Assembly: GCF_001758225.1 (NCBI RefSeq)
Contig: NZ_MAST01000034.1
Location: 62,001-126,000, forward strand
Length of the DNA: 64,000 nucleotides
Direction: 5' to 3'
From: Humibacillus sp. DSM 29435
GTDB taxonomy: Bacteria > Actinomycetota > Actinomycetes > Actinomycetales > Dermatophilaceae
In this document: in pieces, positions 53,802 to 61,814 of the stretch
Layout: each line of letters starts with the position of its first letter
How positions within the stretch are numbered: the first letter of the stretch is position 1
Program-made: the position numbers and the translations under genes
The notes under the pieces: generated by a model
The model's database searches: none
The model's input: only the letters and a program-made list of their open reading frames with translations
Told to the model about the DNA's origin: nothing

Positions 53802-55304
53802 ATGGCGTCAATGACCTACCTGGCTGAGAACCACCTCTTGCGGACGGTGCGCCGATACGGAATCGACGTCCCTCTGCGGCACCGCTTCTTCACCCTATCC
53901 GCGGCCGGCGTCTTCGTCGTCGCCGCCGTCATCGGTACCTGCGCCGGCCTGCTGTCGGGGCTACCCGAGGACGGGCAGGTCGCCCGAGACACACTCCTGC
54001 TGACCGCCCCGGTCGCCTGGGCGCTGGTCGTCGCCCTCAGCTCACCGGGACGCACCCTGCGCACCGCCCTGGACTCCTCGCGCGGCTGGGCGCTGATCGC
54101 CACCACCTCGGCCACCCCGCGCGAGTTCGCCTACGGTCGCTACGTCCTGCCCGAGCTGGCCAAGACCCTGATCGCCAGCGGCGCAGTGGCCGGCGGCCTG
54201 TGGGGCATGGTCGTGGTCAACAGCACCAGCCTTCCGGATGCCGTTGGGCTGGCCGCCGTGGCCAGCGTCGGGATCGCTCTCGGCGTAGGTGTGCGAGCCG
54301 CCCTCGTCGTCGCCGGCCCGGCGCGACGCCTCGCCAGGATGTCGCCTCGGTTCACGCGCGCACTGCTGGCCACGGTCGCAGGCATCACGGTCGCCGCCTA
54401 CGTGCTGGTCGATGTCTCACTTCTGCTGGCCGGTCTGACCCTCGGGGTCGGCGTCGTGCTGTCCGCCGCCGTCGCCGCCCATGGCCACCGTCGGCTGGCC
54501 GGCGTCGAGTGGACCGACGTATCGGAGGTCTCGTTGCGCAACAAGACGGTGCGACACGAGGCACCAGCCCTGCCGAACCGTCGCTCTCGGGCGATCCTCG
54601 CCGTCGACCTGCGCCGCCTGCTTCGATCGGGAGACACCCGGCTGAGACCGGTCGTCAACTACATCGGGCTGCTCGTCGTGCTCGCCATCGGTGCCGTGGC
54701 CTACGCCCTCTTCGGCGGCACGGTGGTGCTTCCGCCCGACCTGCCTCGTGGCGAGCTGACGGCAGGGGTCTGCGCCTTCGCGGGCTACGCCGCGAGCCTG
54801 GCCGCCGCCAGCGTGCTGGCCATGGACGCCGACCGCCATGCGTACACGCTCTGGTCACTCATCCCCGGCGCCACGCGCGCCGTGGCCATGATGCGCGCGG
54901 CTGTCGGGTCCCTCATCGTGGCAGGCTGCGGGCTCGCCGCGATCGCGGCCGCGTCCGCCGCCCTCAGCCTGGGGCGCCGCGACCTCGGGCTCGCGCTCGT
55001 CGCCGTCTTCGCGATGGCCGCGCTGTCCCCGGTCATCGAGCTGGCCGGCTCGCTGCGTTGGCCCGAGCTCGACTGGGTCGACGCGACCGAGATCGGCACG
55101 TCTTCAGGGCCCCGTTACGTGCTCGGTTTCACCGTCGGCATCCCCGTCGCCGGAGCGCTCGCCATCGCCCGGACCACCGACTTCGTCCCGACGAGCGCCC
55201 AGCTGGCCCTGGCCTTCCTGGCGTTGCCGCTCCTGGCTCCCATCGTTGCCGCCACCATCATGTCCCCGGTCACCCGGGCCGTCACGAGGAGATCGCATGC
55301 TTGA
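53802..55304 (+). CDS. Polytopic membrane protein, ABC permease-like, of the peptide cluster
   Basis: A 500-residue protein with about 12 hydrophobic segments in two similar halves (for example FFTLSAAGVFVVAAVIGTC and VVNYIGLLVVLAIGAVAYAL), separated by a hydrophilic region near residues 220-270. It resembles ABC-2-type or YxxF-like permeases but no motif is decisive. ATG 53802 is chosen because AGAAGGGG lies 9 nt before it. It overlaps the ATPase gene by 8 bp, which strongly suggests that the two form one transporter. In circular bacteriocin clusters large membrane proteins act in maturation, export or immunity. Confidence 0.68.
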   Translation: MASMTYLAENHLLRTVRRYGIDVPLRHRFFTLSAAGVFVVAAVIGTCAGLLSGLPEDGQVARDTLLLTAPVAWALVVALSSPGRTLRTALDSSRGWALIATTSATPREFAYGRYVLPELAKTLIASGAVAGGLWGMVVVNSTSLPDAVGLAAVASVGIALGVGVRAALVVAGPARRLARMSPRFTRALLATVAGITVAAYVLVDVSLLLAGLTLGVGVVLSAAVAAHGHRRLAGVEWTDVSEVSLRNKTVRHEAPALPNRRSRAILAVDLRRLLRSGDTRLRPVVNYIGLLVVLAIGAVAYALFGGTVVLPPDLPRGELTAGVCAFAGYAASLAAASVLAMDADRHAYTLWSLIPGATRAVAMMRAAVGSLIVAGCGLAAIAAASAALSLGRRDLGLALVAVFAMAALSPVIELAGSLRWPELDWVDATEIGTSSGPRYVLGFTVGIPVAGALAIARTTDFVPTSAQLALAFLALPLLAPIVAATIMSPVTRAVTRRSHA

Positions 55305-56094
55305 GATCCGCGCCGACATCGGCTTTCCCGGGCACGTCGTGCTCACGGGGGTCGACACCGTCGTCTCGCCCGGTGAGGGAGTACTCCTCGTCGGCCGAAA
55401 CGGGTCAGGCAAGACCACCTTGTTGCGCACCGTCGCCGGCGTGCTCGCTCCCTCTCGGGGTGCGGTGCTGGTCAACTCCGAGCCGGCGAGCCGTCAGAGC
55501 ACGAGACGACACCTCGGGCTGGTTCCCGACCCCCCGCCCCTCTACGAGGAGCTGACTCCCTGGGAGCACCTCGAGCTGGTGCGACGGCTGTGGCGAGGCG
55601 ACGTCGTCACCACCTCTCGGGTCGAGCAGGTCATTGGGCTGCTCGACCTCGACTCCCACCTGCACCAACGCTGTGACACGCTCTCGCTCGGCTGGCGCAA
55701 GAGGGTCGCCGTGGCCATCGCGCTGCTGCACGAACCGCACCTGCTCCTGCTCGACGAGCCCTTCAACGGGCTCGACCGGCGCGCGACCCGCCAGGTGCGC
55801 CGTGTGCTGCGGCAACACCTGGCGGCGGGCGGCAGCTTCATCGCCTCGATCCACCAGCCCGAGCTGCTCGACGATGTCGCGACCAGGGTGCTTGCCGTGC
55901 AGAACGGCACCGTGCTCTACGACGGTGACATCTCGGGCTGGGACCCGGAGTGGCTCGACGCCGAGCTCGACGACGAGGACGGCTGGGATGACGACGAGGA
56001 CGACGAGGACGAGGACGAGGACGAGCTGGAAGGCGAGGGCCCCGACGTTCAGCCGATGCTGGCCAGCAGCGCCGGGCGGGAACGGCGCCGATGA
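55297..56094 (+). CDS. ABC transporter ATPase with acidic C-terminal tail
   Basis: The 265-residue ATPase has Walker A LLVGRNGSGKTTLLRTV, a Q-loop region LGLVPDPPPLYEELTPWEH, signature variant LSLGWRKRVAVAIAL, Walker B LLLLDEPFNGLDRRATR and the switch SIHQPELLDD. The last 40 residues are unusual: an almost pure Asp/Glu run (DDDEDDEDEDEDELEG) followed by a short basic end. That tail could bind a basic peptide, metal or partner. It overlaps the permease before it by 8 bp and the SpoIIM-like gene after it by 4 bp. Confidence 0.85.
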   Translation: MLEIRADIGFPGHVVLTGVDTVVSPGEGVLLVGRNGSGKTTLLRTVAGVLAPSRGAVLVNSEPASRQSTRRHLGLVPDPPPLYEELTPWEHLELVRRLWRGDVVTTSRVEQVIGLLDLDSHLHQRCDTLSLGWRKRVAVAIALLHEPHLLLLDEPFNGLDRRATRQVRRVLRQHLAAGGSFIASIHQPELLDDVATRVLAVQNGTVLYDGDISGWDPEWLDAELDDEDGWDDDEDDEDEDEDELEGEGPDVQPMLASSAGRERRR

Positions 56095-56660
56095 CCACCC
56101 CGTCAGTGGTGCTCGCCGCCGCGACCCAGCGGCCGCGACGTCGCGACGTGCTGGCAGTGGCGGCCTGCGTCCTGGTGCAGATCGCCGTCATGACGACGTT
56201 CGCGCTCCTCCCGCGCGAGCGAGCCGGCGTTCCGCTCGACCTCGCCCCGATCGGCTTTGCCGAGATGTTCGTCCACAACGGCTCGGTCTTCCTCCTGTGG
56301 CTCGCCGGCGGCCTGACCCTGGGCCTCGTCTCGCTCGGCCTCGCAGGTCTCTCGTCGGCCGCCTCGGGCCTGAGCATCGGAGCGGCGTTCGAGCGCAACG
56401 GCGCCGAGACCTTCACCCACCTCGGCCACGCCGTCTTCGAGCTGCCGGCGCTGGCCATCGCTCTCTGGCTCAGCCTTCGCCCTCTCGCCTGGGCCGCCCA
56501 GTCCCTCCGGTCCGGTACCGACCACGGTGGCCGAGACCGGCCGCCGCTGGTGGGCTTCCTCAGGGGCCTCGCCTGGTGGCTGCCGATCGCCGCAATTCTG
56601 CTGGCTGCGGCTGCTGTCTGGGAGACCGCGACACCCTTCCTGCCAGAGCCCACCCCATGA
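56091..56660 (+). CDS. SpoIIM/DUF95-type membrane protein
   Basis: A 189-residue protein with four to five membrane segments. The core FVHNGSVFLLWLAGGLTLGL, GAAFERNGAETFTHLGHAVFE and LPALAIALWLSLRPL matches the DUF95/SpoIIM pattern (NG...H...E...A). DUF95 proteins are a regular part of circular bacteriocin clusters, where they are needed for maturation, secretion or self-protection. This supports that reading of the 53464 peptide. It overlaps the ATPase gene by 4 bp. Confidence 0.72.
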   Translation: MTTPSVVLAAATQRPRRRDVLAVAACVLVQIAVMTTFALLPRERAGVPLDLAPIGFAEMFVHNGSVFLLWLAGGLTLGLVSLGLAGLSSAASGLSIGAAFERNGAETFTHLGHAVFELPALAIALWLSLRPLAWAAQSLRSGTDHGGRDRPPLVGFLRGLAWWLPIAAILLAAAAVWETATPFLPEPTP

Positions 56661-56743
56661 CCGCCGGCCAGGACAGCACCACCCCGAAACGGCCACCGAC
56701 GCCACCGCCACCGCCGCACGATCCCAGCCGCAAGGAGCCAACC

Positions 56744-57382
56744 ATGACCCAGCCCACACGCCCACTCGCAGCCGGCGCCGGGGACGGCCGAGTCCGGTCG
56801 GTGCGACCGCCTCGGAACTGGACCGCCGGGTCTCGCACTGCCGAGACCCGACCAGCTCGCGGCGCGTTGAACCGGCGACCCCGTGTCGCCTATGTGCTCG
56901 CCGTCGCACTGTTCGCCGCAGCGTTCACACCCAGTGCCGTCACCTCGGTCACCGGCGGTTCCGGCTCGGTGCCGTTGACCGTGCTCTGTGGGCTGGGGCT
57001 CGCCTTCTTCGGCGTCGTGTCCGGGGTCATCGGCTCCCTCATCCTCGACGTGCTGCTTATGCTCGCGGTGCGGGTCGCCGGGGCTGACGCAACGCTGCGG
57101 CAGGCATCAGGGCGGGTCGACGCGGCGCTCCTCCCCCTCGCCGTCGGGGTCGTCGCGGCAGCAGCCTTCGTGCTCGTCCAGGGAGCTGCTGTCGCCTTCG
57201 CCTCGCCGGTGGTGTCGGTGATCATGGCCGCGGCGGTGGCTGCGCATGGCATCGCCCTGTACCTCGGCCTGCCGCCGGTGCTCGGCCGGTCCGTCGGTCG
57301 GCGCGTGGTGGCGGTGGCCTGCTACGCGGTGGTTCCGGCCGGAGTCATCAGCGCCGCCCAGGCCCTGGGCGGGGGCTCGTGA
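56744..57382 (+). CDS. Membrane protein of the peptide cluster, family unknown
   Basis: A 212-residue protein with a 60-residue basic, disordered N-terminus and five or six membrane segments (VAYVLAVALFAAAFTP, VVSVIMAAAVAAHGIALYL and others). It resembles Yip1-domain proteins loosely. ATG 56744 is chosen for the AAGGAG before it. An ATG at 56657 overlapping the previous stop would add a Pro-rich stretch (PKRPPTPPPPPHDPSR) and remains possible. Its stop overlaps the next ATPase gene by 4 bp. Immunity or accessory export are guesses from context. Confidence 0.62.
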   Translation: MTQPTRPLAAGAGDGRVRSVRPPRNWTAGSRTAETRPARGALNRRPRVAYVLAVALFAAAFTPSAVTSVTGGSGSVPLTVLCGLGLAFFGVVSGVIGSLILDVLLMLAVRVAGADATLRQASGRVDAALLPLAVGVVAAAAFVLVQGAAVAFASPVVSVIMAAAVAAHGIALYLGLPPVLGRSVGRRVVAVACYAVVPAGVISAAQALGGGS

Positions 57383-58392
57383 ACCGGCCGGCCGCCACGA
57401 TCGTCAGCAGTCACGGGATGCCGTCGCCGGCCGCCACCGACCACCCGGCGTTCGGGGCGCCCTCGATGCTCAGCCTTCGTGACGTCACGGTCGAGGTGCT
57501 GGGCCGCACCGTGCTCACCTCGGTATCGCTGGACGCCCGGGCGGGCGAGCTGCTCCTGCTGGCGGGTCGCAACGGCGCAGGCAAGACGACCTTGCTGCAC
57601 GCGGCCCTCGACCTGCTGCGACCGACGTCGGGGCAGGCCTACCGAGCACAACCGCATCCGCCGCAGGACCCGGGGCGCCAAAAAGAAGGCCGACCCGACA
57701 GCCGGCTGAGCATCGGGGTCAGCTTCGACACTCCGGCCATGCTCCCGCGCAGCACCGCTCGCGAGGTCATCGACCTCATGGCCGAGTACCGAGGGCTGCC
57801 AGGTGCCGAGCCCACGAGCGATCCGGCGCTGCGCCTGCTGGTCGGCGACATCCTCGATGTCCGCTGCAACCGAATGTCGCACGGCATGCGTCAACGGGTG
57901 TCGCTCGCTGCGGCCCTTCAAGGCGACCCCGACCTCGTGGTGCTCGACGAGCCCTACAACGGCCTCGACCCCTCGTCCATGGCTGTGCTGAGCAGGCTGC
58001 TCCGTCGGGCGGCCGACCGTGGCGCGGCAGTGGTGGTGTCGTCTCACTACCTGGCCGAGCTGGCGCCGGTCGCAGACCACCACGTGGTTCTCGAGGCAGG
58101 CCGGGTCGTGCTCGACTCCGACCTCATGGCGCCTGACGCCAGACAGCGGCACACCCTCGTCGTCGGCGACCGGGGGGTCGCGGTCACCGTGCTTCGCCAG
58201 CGCGGCGTCGAGGTCGACACGGCCGACGGTCGCCTCGACGTGTGGGTGAGCGACCGGGGCGAGCTAGCCACGGCCCTACGTCACCTCGTCGCCGCCGGAG
58301 TCGACCTGTACGCCGTGATGCCCGGCCGCCCCGCCACCGAGGAGCTGGTCAGCCGTCTGCTCACGCCCGACCTCGACGAGGTGACGTCATGA
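57379..58392 (+). CDS. ABC transporter ATPase of the peptide cluster
   Basis: The 337-residue ATPase has Walker A LLAGRNGAGKTTLLHAAL, then a proline/charge-rich insertion (about residues 85-110, HPPQDPGRQKEGRPDSR), signature variant MSHGMRQRVSLAAAL, Walker B LVVLDEPYNGLDPSSM and the switch SSHYLAEL. The C-terminal 100 residues resemble the extension of NatA/CcmA-type exporters. Residues 1-30 precede the ATPase fold (MLSLRDVTVEVLG), so an ATG inside could also be used. It overlaps the permease gene that follows by 4 bp. Confidence 0.84.
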   Translation: MNRPAATIVSSHGMPSPAATDHPAFGAPSMLSLRDVTVEVLGRTVLTSVSLDARAGELLLLAGRNGAGKTTLLHAALDLLRPTSGQAYRAQPHPPQDPGRQKEGRPDSRLSIGVSFDTPAMLPRSTAREVIDLMAEYRGLPGAEPTSDPALRLLVGDILDVRCNRMSHGMRQRVSLAAALQGDPDLVVLDEPYNGLDPSSMAVLSRLLRRAADRGAAVVVSSHYLAELAPVADHHVVLEAGRVVLDSDLMAPDARQRHTLVVGDRGVAVTVLRQRGVEVDTADGRLDVWVSDRGELATALRHLVAAGVDLYAVMPGRPATEELVSRLLTPDLDEVTS

Positions 58393-59195
58393 CCAACGTC
58401 ATCGCTCTCGAGCTGCGTCGTCTCACTTCACGCCGCTCGACGGGTCTCGTGGCGCTCGCCACCGTCGTCGGGGTGGTGCTGTTCGGCTTCGTGCTGCTCG
58501 GGGCGATCGCTTCGCTGGTCGAGACCGATGCCGGAATGGACGCCTCCACCCGTAGCGAGATCAGCACCCGGGTGGCCCAGCTCGCGCCGCAGCATCTTCC
58601 GACGATCCTCGCCGACGTCACGGTTCAGCTCGCCCCCTCGCTGGGCCTCCTCGCCGGCACCATCGTGGCCTCGGCCGACCTGAGGCTGGGGCTCATCCGG
58701 CTGTTCGTCGCCGGGGGCATCTCCCGCACGTCCCTCCTGGCGGGTAAGCACGTCGTCGCCGGCTGCCTCGCTTGCGGCCTGGCTCTGGTCTCGCTCGTCA
58801 CGGCCGGCGCGTGCTCGCTCGTCGCGGCTGCCGGGTCGCCGTGGACAGCACCGGCGACCGCAAGCGTGCTGGCGGTTCTCGGTGTGGTGGTCGTGGTCTG
58901 GTGCACCTTCGCGGCCGCGGGCCTCGCCCTCACGGTGGCGGCTCGGTCAGGGGTGGCCGGATTCGTCGCGGCAGTGGCGGTCTTCGTGACCGGCGGCGGT
59001 CTGGCAGCGGCAGCGAGCGCAGACGGCTGGGTCGGCACGGCGTTCGCCCTGCTGCCGACCGGGCTCGCCGAGACGGCGGTGCGCGCAGCCGCCGCAGGCA
59101 CGGGTGCCTGGCTTCCGGTGCTGGGGCTGTGTGTCTGGATGGCCGGGGCGGTGGCGGCGAGCCTGGCGCTCGGCCGCCGCATGTCACTGCGTTGA
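58389..59195 (+). CDS. ABC-2 type permease of the peptide cluster
   Basis: A 268-residue protein with six hydrophobic segments, starting MTNVIALELRRLTSRRSTGLV as in ABC-2 permeases. A 55-residue extracytoplasmic loop follows the first segment. The inner loop DLRLGLIRLFVAGGISRTSL carries the coupling region. With the ATPase before it (4-bp overlap) it makes a complete exporter, the last part of the 53464-59195 operon. Export or self-immunity against the peptide is inferred from position. Confidence 0.8.
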   Translation: MTNVIALELRRLTSRRSTGLVALATVVGVVLFGFVLLGAIASLVETDAGMDASTRSEISTRVAQLAPQHLPTILADVTVQLAPSLGLLAGTIVASADLRLGLIRLFVAGGISRTSLLAGKHVVAGCLACGLALVSLVTAGACSLVAAAGSPWTAPATASVLAVLGVVVVVWCTFAAAGLALTVAARSGVAGFVAAVAVFVTGGGLAAAASADGWVGTAFALLPTGLAETAVRAAAAGTGAWLPVLGLCVWMAGAVAASLALGRRMSLR

Positions 59196-59210
59196 GCCGA
59201 CCCCGAAACC

Positions 59211-59216
59211 TAGGAT
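59211..59216 (+). promoter_or_regulatory. -10 element TAGGAT, leaderless start
   Basis: TAGGAT ends 6 nt before ATG 59223, so the DivIVA-domain gene is transcribed separately from the peptide operon. Confidence 0.48.
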
Positions 59217-59222
59217 GACCAG

Positions 59223-59618
59223 ATGAACAGTGAGCAGATCGCTGTCGAGATCACCAACGTGGTGTTCGGCGAGCGGCCGTTCGTCTCCGGTTACGACCGT
59301 GCGCACGTCGATGACTTTCTTGATGCGCTGCGCGCGGCCGTGGTCGGGAACGCGTCGGTCGACGACGTGCGCGCGATGGTCGACGAGGCGCGCTTCTCGA
59401 CCCGCCGGGGAGCCTACGACCAGTCGGAGGTCGACGCCTTCCTCGATCGGGTGGTGGGGCTGTACGCCGGCGTCGCCCCCACCCCGTCGCCGCCCGTGCG
59501 ACCTGGCGACCCCGGCGTGGGCACCCCTCGCGCCCGGCTCGACGCGCCTTCAGGCTCCGCCCTGATCGCGCCTCGCCCGGGTCTGTTGACCCGTCTCGGC
59601 AACAAGCTGCGAGGTTGA
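59223..59618 (+). CDS. DivIVA-domain protein
   Basis: The 131-residue protein contains two DivIVA-like repeats: FGERPFVSGYDRAHVDDFLD (residues 15-34) and ARFSTRRGAYDQSEVDAFLD (residues 56-75), each with the G-Y-D..-VD-FLD core. A proline-rich tail with a basic end (LLTRLGNKLRG) follows. Full DivIVA/Wag31 has one domain and a long coiled coil, which is absent here. It may bind curved membrane or the polar growth machinery. It is separate from the peptide cluster. Confidence 0.82.
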   Translation: MNSEQIAVEITNVVFGERPFVSGYDRAHVDDFLDALRAAVVGNASVDDVRAMVDEARFSTRRGAYDQSEVDAFLDRVVGLYAGVAPTPSPPVRPGDPGVGTPRARLDAPSGSALIAPRPGLLTRLGNKLRG

Positions 59619-59684
59619 GGCCCTCAGGGCTACAGGGTCATAAGTCACCGGGTCACCAGCGTCGATGATCACCGGAGGACTGGC

Positions 59685-59936
59685 TCATCTCGACCCGCTC
59701 GGGTCGGGGTCGTACCACCCACCGTGAGCGGCAGCGGTTTCGCGGAAGCGATCGGCGAGGGTGTCGTCGTCACGGGTGATGACGTGCACCGCCCACTCGT
59801 GGTCGTCGGCGTCGTCTTCACCCGCGAGCGCCTCACGCAGCACCCGAACCTCGGTGAAGCCGTCGCGCATCAGCTCGTCGGCCACGTCGTCTGCGGCGTC
59901 CCGGTCGGGCAGTACCAGCAGGTGTTCTTGGTGCAC
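59685..59936 (-). CDS. RraB-like small protein
   Basis: The 83-residue product reads LLVLPDRDAADDVADELMRD, DHEWAVHVITRDDDTLADRF and AAAHGGWYDPDP. This is the pattern of the RraB (ribonuclease E inhibitor B) domain, which in Gammaproteobacteria binds RNase E. The role in Actinobacteria is untested. It is acidic and soluble. GTG 59936 lies 7 nt after TAAGGT on the reverse strand; the frame reading back to 60506 is antisense to the F420-type gene and is rejected. Confidence 0.78.
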   Translation of the reverse strand: MHQEHLLVLPDRDAADDVADELMRDGFTEVRVLREALAGEDDADDHEWAVHVITRDDDTLADRFRETAAAHGGWYDPDPSGSR

Positions 59937-59943
59937 ACGACCG

Positions 59944-59949
59944 ACCTTA
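59944..59949 (-). promoter_or_regulatory. -10 element TAAGGT, leaderless start
   Basis: TAAGGT on the reverse strand ends 7 nt before GTG 59936. Confidence 0.48.
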
Positions 59950-59982
59950 GAAGGAGGCTGCGGCCATGGCATCTTGGGCAGG

Positions 59983-59988
59983 TACGCT
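59983..59988 (+). promoter_or_regulatory. -10 element TACGCT, leaderless start
   Basis: TACGCT ends 6 nt before GTG 59995. Confidence 0.48.
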
Positions 59989-59994
59989 CCAGAC

Positions 59995-60393
59995 GTGCCT
60001 GCGCCCGCTGACCTGCTCACTCTCGGTGACGCACCCTTCATCCGGCTGACGACCTTTCGCAGGTCGGGTGAGCCGGTGGGAACCACCGTGTGGGTGGCTC
60101 GCGACGGCGACTCGCTCGTCGTCTTCACGCCGGTCGGTGCGGGCAAGCTCAAGCGGCTGCGGCACACGAAACGGGTGCAGCTGGTGCCGAGCTCACGTCG
60201 CGGCGTGGTTGCCGACGACGCGCAGTCGGTGGAGGCGATGGCCGAGATCGACTCCAGCGAGAGCACGCTGCGGCACGTCAGCGCCCTGCTCAACAAGAAG
60301 TACGGCGTTGAGTACAAGCTCGTGATGCTCGTGGAGAAGGTGTTCTCGCGTGGCTCGCGCGAGCGCGACGTCATCCGCATCACGACGGGCTGA
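59995..60393 (+). CDS. PPOX-class F420-type oxidoreductase
   Basis: The 132-residue split-barrel protein reads FIRLTTFRRSGEPVGTTVWV then GDSLVVFTPVGAGKLKRLRH and KRVQLVPSSRRG. This is the F420/FMN-binding pattern of the small pyridoxamine-oxidase-like family common in Actinobacteria. The substrate is unknown. GTG 59995 gives the family N-terminus (MPAPADLLTLGDAPFIR). It is leaderless and convergent with the GOLPH3-like gene. Confidence 0.86.
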   Translation: MPAPADLLTLGDAPFIRLTTFRRSGEPVGTTVWVARDGDSLVVFTPVGAGKLKRLRHTKRVQLVPSSRRGVVADDAQSVEAMAEIDSSESTLRHVSALLNKKYGVEYKLVMLVEKVFSRGSRERDVIRITTG

Positions 60394-60424
60394 GCAGCCC
60401 CCGCCCCGGCCCACGATGCTTCAG
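60390..60424. terminator. Convergent hairpin with both stop codons
   Basis: CTGAGCA (60390-60396) pairs with TGCTTCAG (60417-60424) with one bulged base. The arms contain the stops of the F420-type and GOLPH3-like genes. Confidence 0.4.
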
Positions 60425-61110
60425 CTGGTCGTGGTGGCCATCGCCGGCACGATGACGCCCGCCACGATGGCCGACTGCACGTCGCTGATGGCCTTGGCCA
60501 CCGCATCGCCGCCCCAACCGCCGTCGGCGATCTGCCGTGCTCGTTCCTTGCGCTGCCTCTTGTTCATCTCGGGAACCAGCTTGGGCAGCAGGCCGGTTGC
60601 CGCGATGACCGCGACGAGACCCGACGTACGCGGGTCGGGCTGGTTCGAGCCGGTGAGCGCCCCGCGGATGGCCTCGACACGTCCCGAGCGCGCGCTCGTG
60701 AGCTGGACACGACGCGTGGTCGGGAACACCCCCATCAGCCTGTCCTCGTGCGAGCGCACCAGGCCGTCACTCTCGAGTCGGTTCCAGGTGGCATCGCGCA
60801 GGTCTCCGGCCCGGTCCTTGAAGCTCTCGGCGCCACCGATGCGCGCGACCGCCTTCTTCGGGGTGAACCCATCGGCGCGGGCCAGCAGTGGTACGAGCTC
60901 GGGGGCCACATCGGCCCCGCTCGAGCGCAGCCGCGCCTCCTTGCCGTCGCACTCGAGGGCCAGCGCCTCCTGCAGGTTCAGCTCGAGCAGGGCCGCCCCT
61001 GCAAGGCCGGCCTTGAGGTGTCCTTCGGGGATCAGCCTCTTGCCGGATGCCGGGTCGTGGGCCAGCAGCAACAGCTCGGCGTGAAGCGGGAGCGAGGACG
61101 TGCTGAACAT
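60421..61110 (-). CDS. GOLPH3/VPS74 (GPP34) family protein
   Basis: The 229-residue product begins LPLHAELLLLAHDPASGKRL and continues GLAGAALLELNLQEALAL, RDATWNRLESDGLVRSHEDR and VAVIAATGLLPKLVPEMNKR. This is the bacterial counterpart of the Golgi phosphoprotein 3 fold, which in eukaryotes binds PI4P and sorts enzymes. Its bacterial role is unknown; several paralogues are common in Actinobacteria. The ATG follows GGAGG. Confidence 0.86.
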   Translation of the reverse strand: MFSTSSLPLHAELLLLAHDPASGKRLIPEGHLKAGLAGAALLELNLQEALALECDGKEARLRSSGADVAPELVPLLARADGFTPKKAVARIGGAESFKDRAGDLRDATWNRLESDGLVRSHEDRLMGVFPTTRRVQLTSARSGRVEAIRGALTGSNQPDPRTSGLVAVIAATGLLPKLVPEMNKRQRKERARQIADGGWGGDAVAKAISDVQSAIVAGVIVPAMATTTS

Positions 61111-61324
61111 GGCGGTGCCTCCGGGTCTTCGTCTCTGCGTTGGGTGGGCGGACGAGCTGTCTGCTCACTGACGACGCTACGAACGAACGGCCGCGGTCGG
61201 ATCCCCCACCGGAGTGAGTTTCGCCAATCAACGGTGTCCCCCGCGAGGTGGAGGTCTGACGCTGCCGGCGGCAAGGGCCTGCGCCCGTCTGCGCAGGTAG
61301 ACCACAGCTCCGCGGGAGACCGTT

Positions 61325-61759
61325 CTAGGAGCGGGTTCCGGGGCGCCAGACCACGAGCGACTGCGAGGAGAGCGGTCTCGGCGGGCGCTCGCCCGGTCGC
61401 ACCGTGACCACCTCGCCCCGACGGCCCACCGCGAAGACGCGAGTGCCAGAAGCGAGGGCGGCGTGAGCGGCATCCAGCTCGGCGCCGAGCTCGTCGACGC
61501 GTGAACGCAACGCCAACACATGGTTCTCGAGGTCGAGGATGCGCTGAATGCCGGCGAGCGACACGCCTTCCTGCGACAGCCGTTGCACCTCGCGCAGCAA
61601 CGCCACGTCACGACCGCTGTAGCGCCGGCCGCCGCCGCGGGTGCGCGACGGCGAGACCAGCCCCAGGCGGTCGTACTGTCGCAGCGTCTGGGCGTGCATG
61701 CCGGCCAGCTCGGCCGCCACGGAGATGACGAAGACCGGGGTGTCGTCGTCGTGGGCCAT
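61325..61759 (-). CDS. hspR: Heat-shock repressor HspR (MerR family)
   Basis: The 144-residue protein has the MerR winged helix FVISVAAELAGMHAQTLRQY then DRLGLVSPSRTRGGGRRYSG and the helical DVALLREVQRLSQEGVSLAG. The region after it is a dimerising coiled coil (LENHVLALRSRVDELGAELD). The C-terminus is disordered. HspR binds the HAIR element and represses dnaK and clpB operons until DnaK is titrated. ATG 61759 is chosen over 61765 because GGAAGG is at better spacing. It is the last gene of the dnaK operon. Confidence 0.94.
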   Translation of the reverse strand: MAHDDDTPVFVISVAAELAGMHAQTLRQYDRLGLVSPSRTRGGGRRYSGRDVALLREVQRLSQEGVSLAGIQRILDLENHVLALRSRVDELGAELDAAHAALASGTRVFAVGRRGEVVTVRPGERPPRPLSSQSLVVWRPGTRS

Positions 61760-61814
61760 CGTCATCACCTTCCTCGCGGTTGCGCTGCTGGTTCCACAGG
61801 TCTTCGGATTCCGC

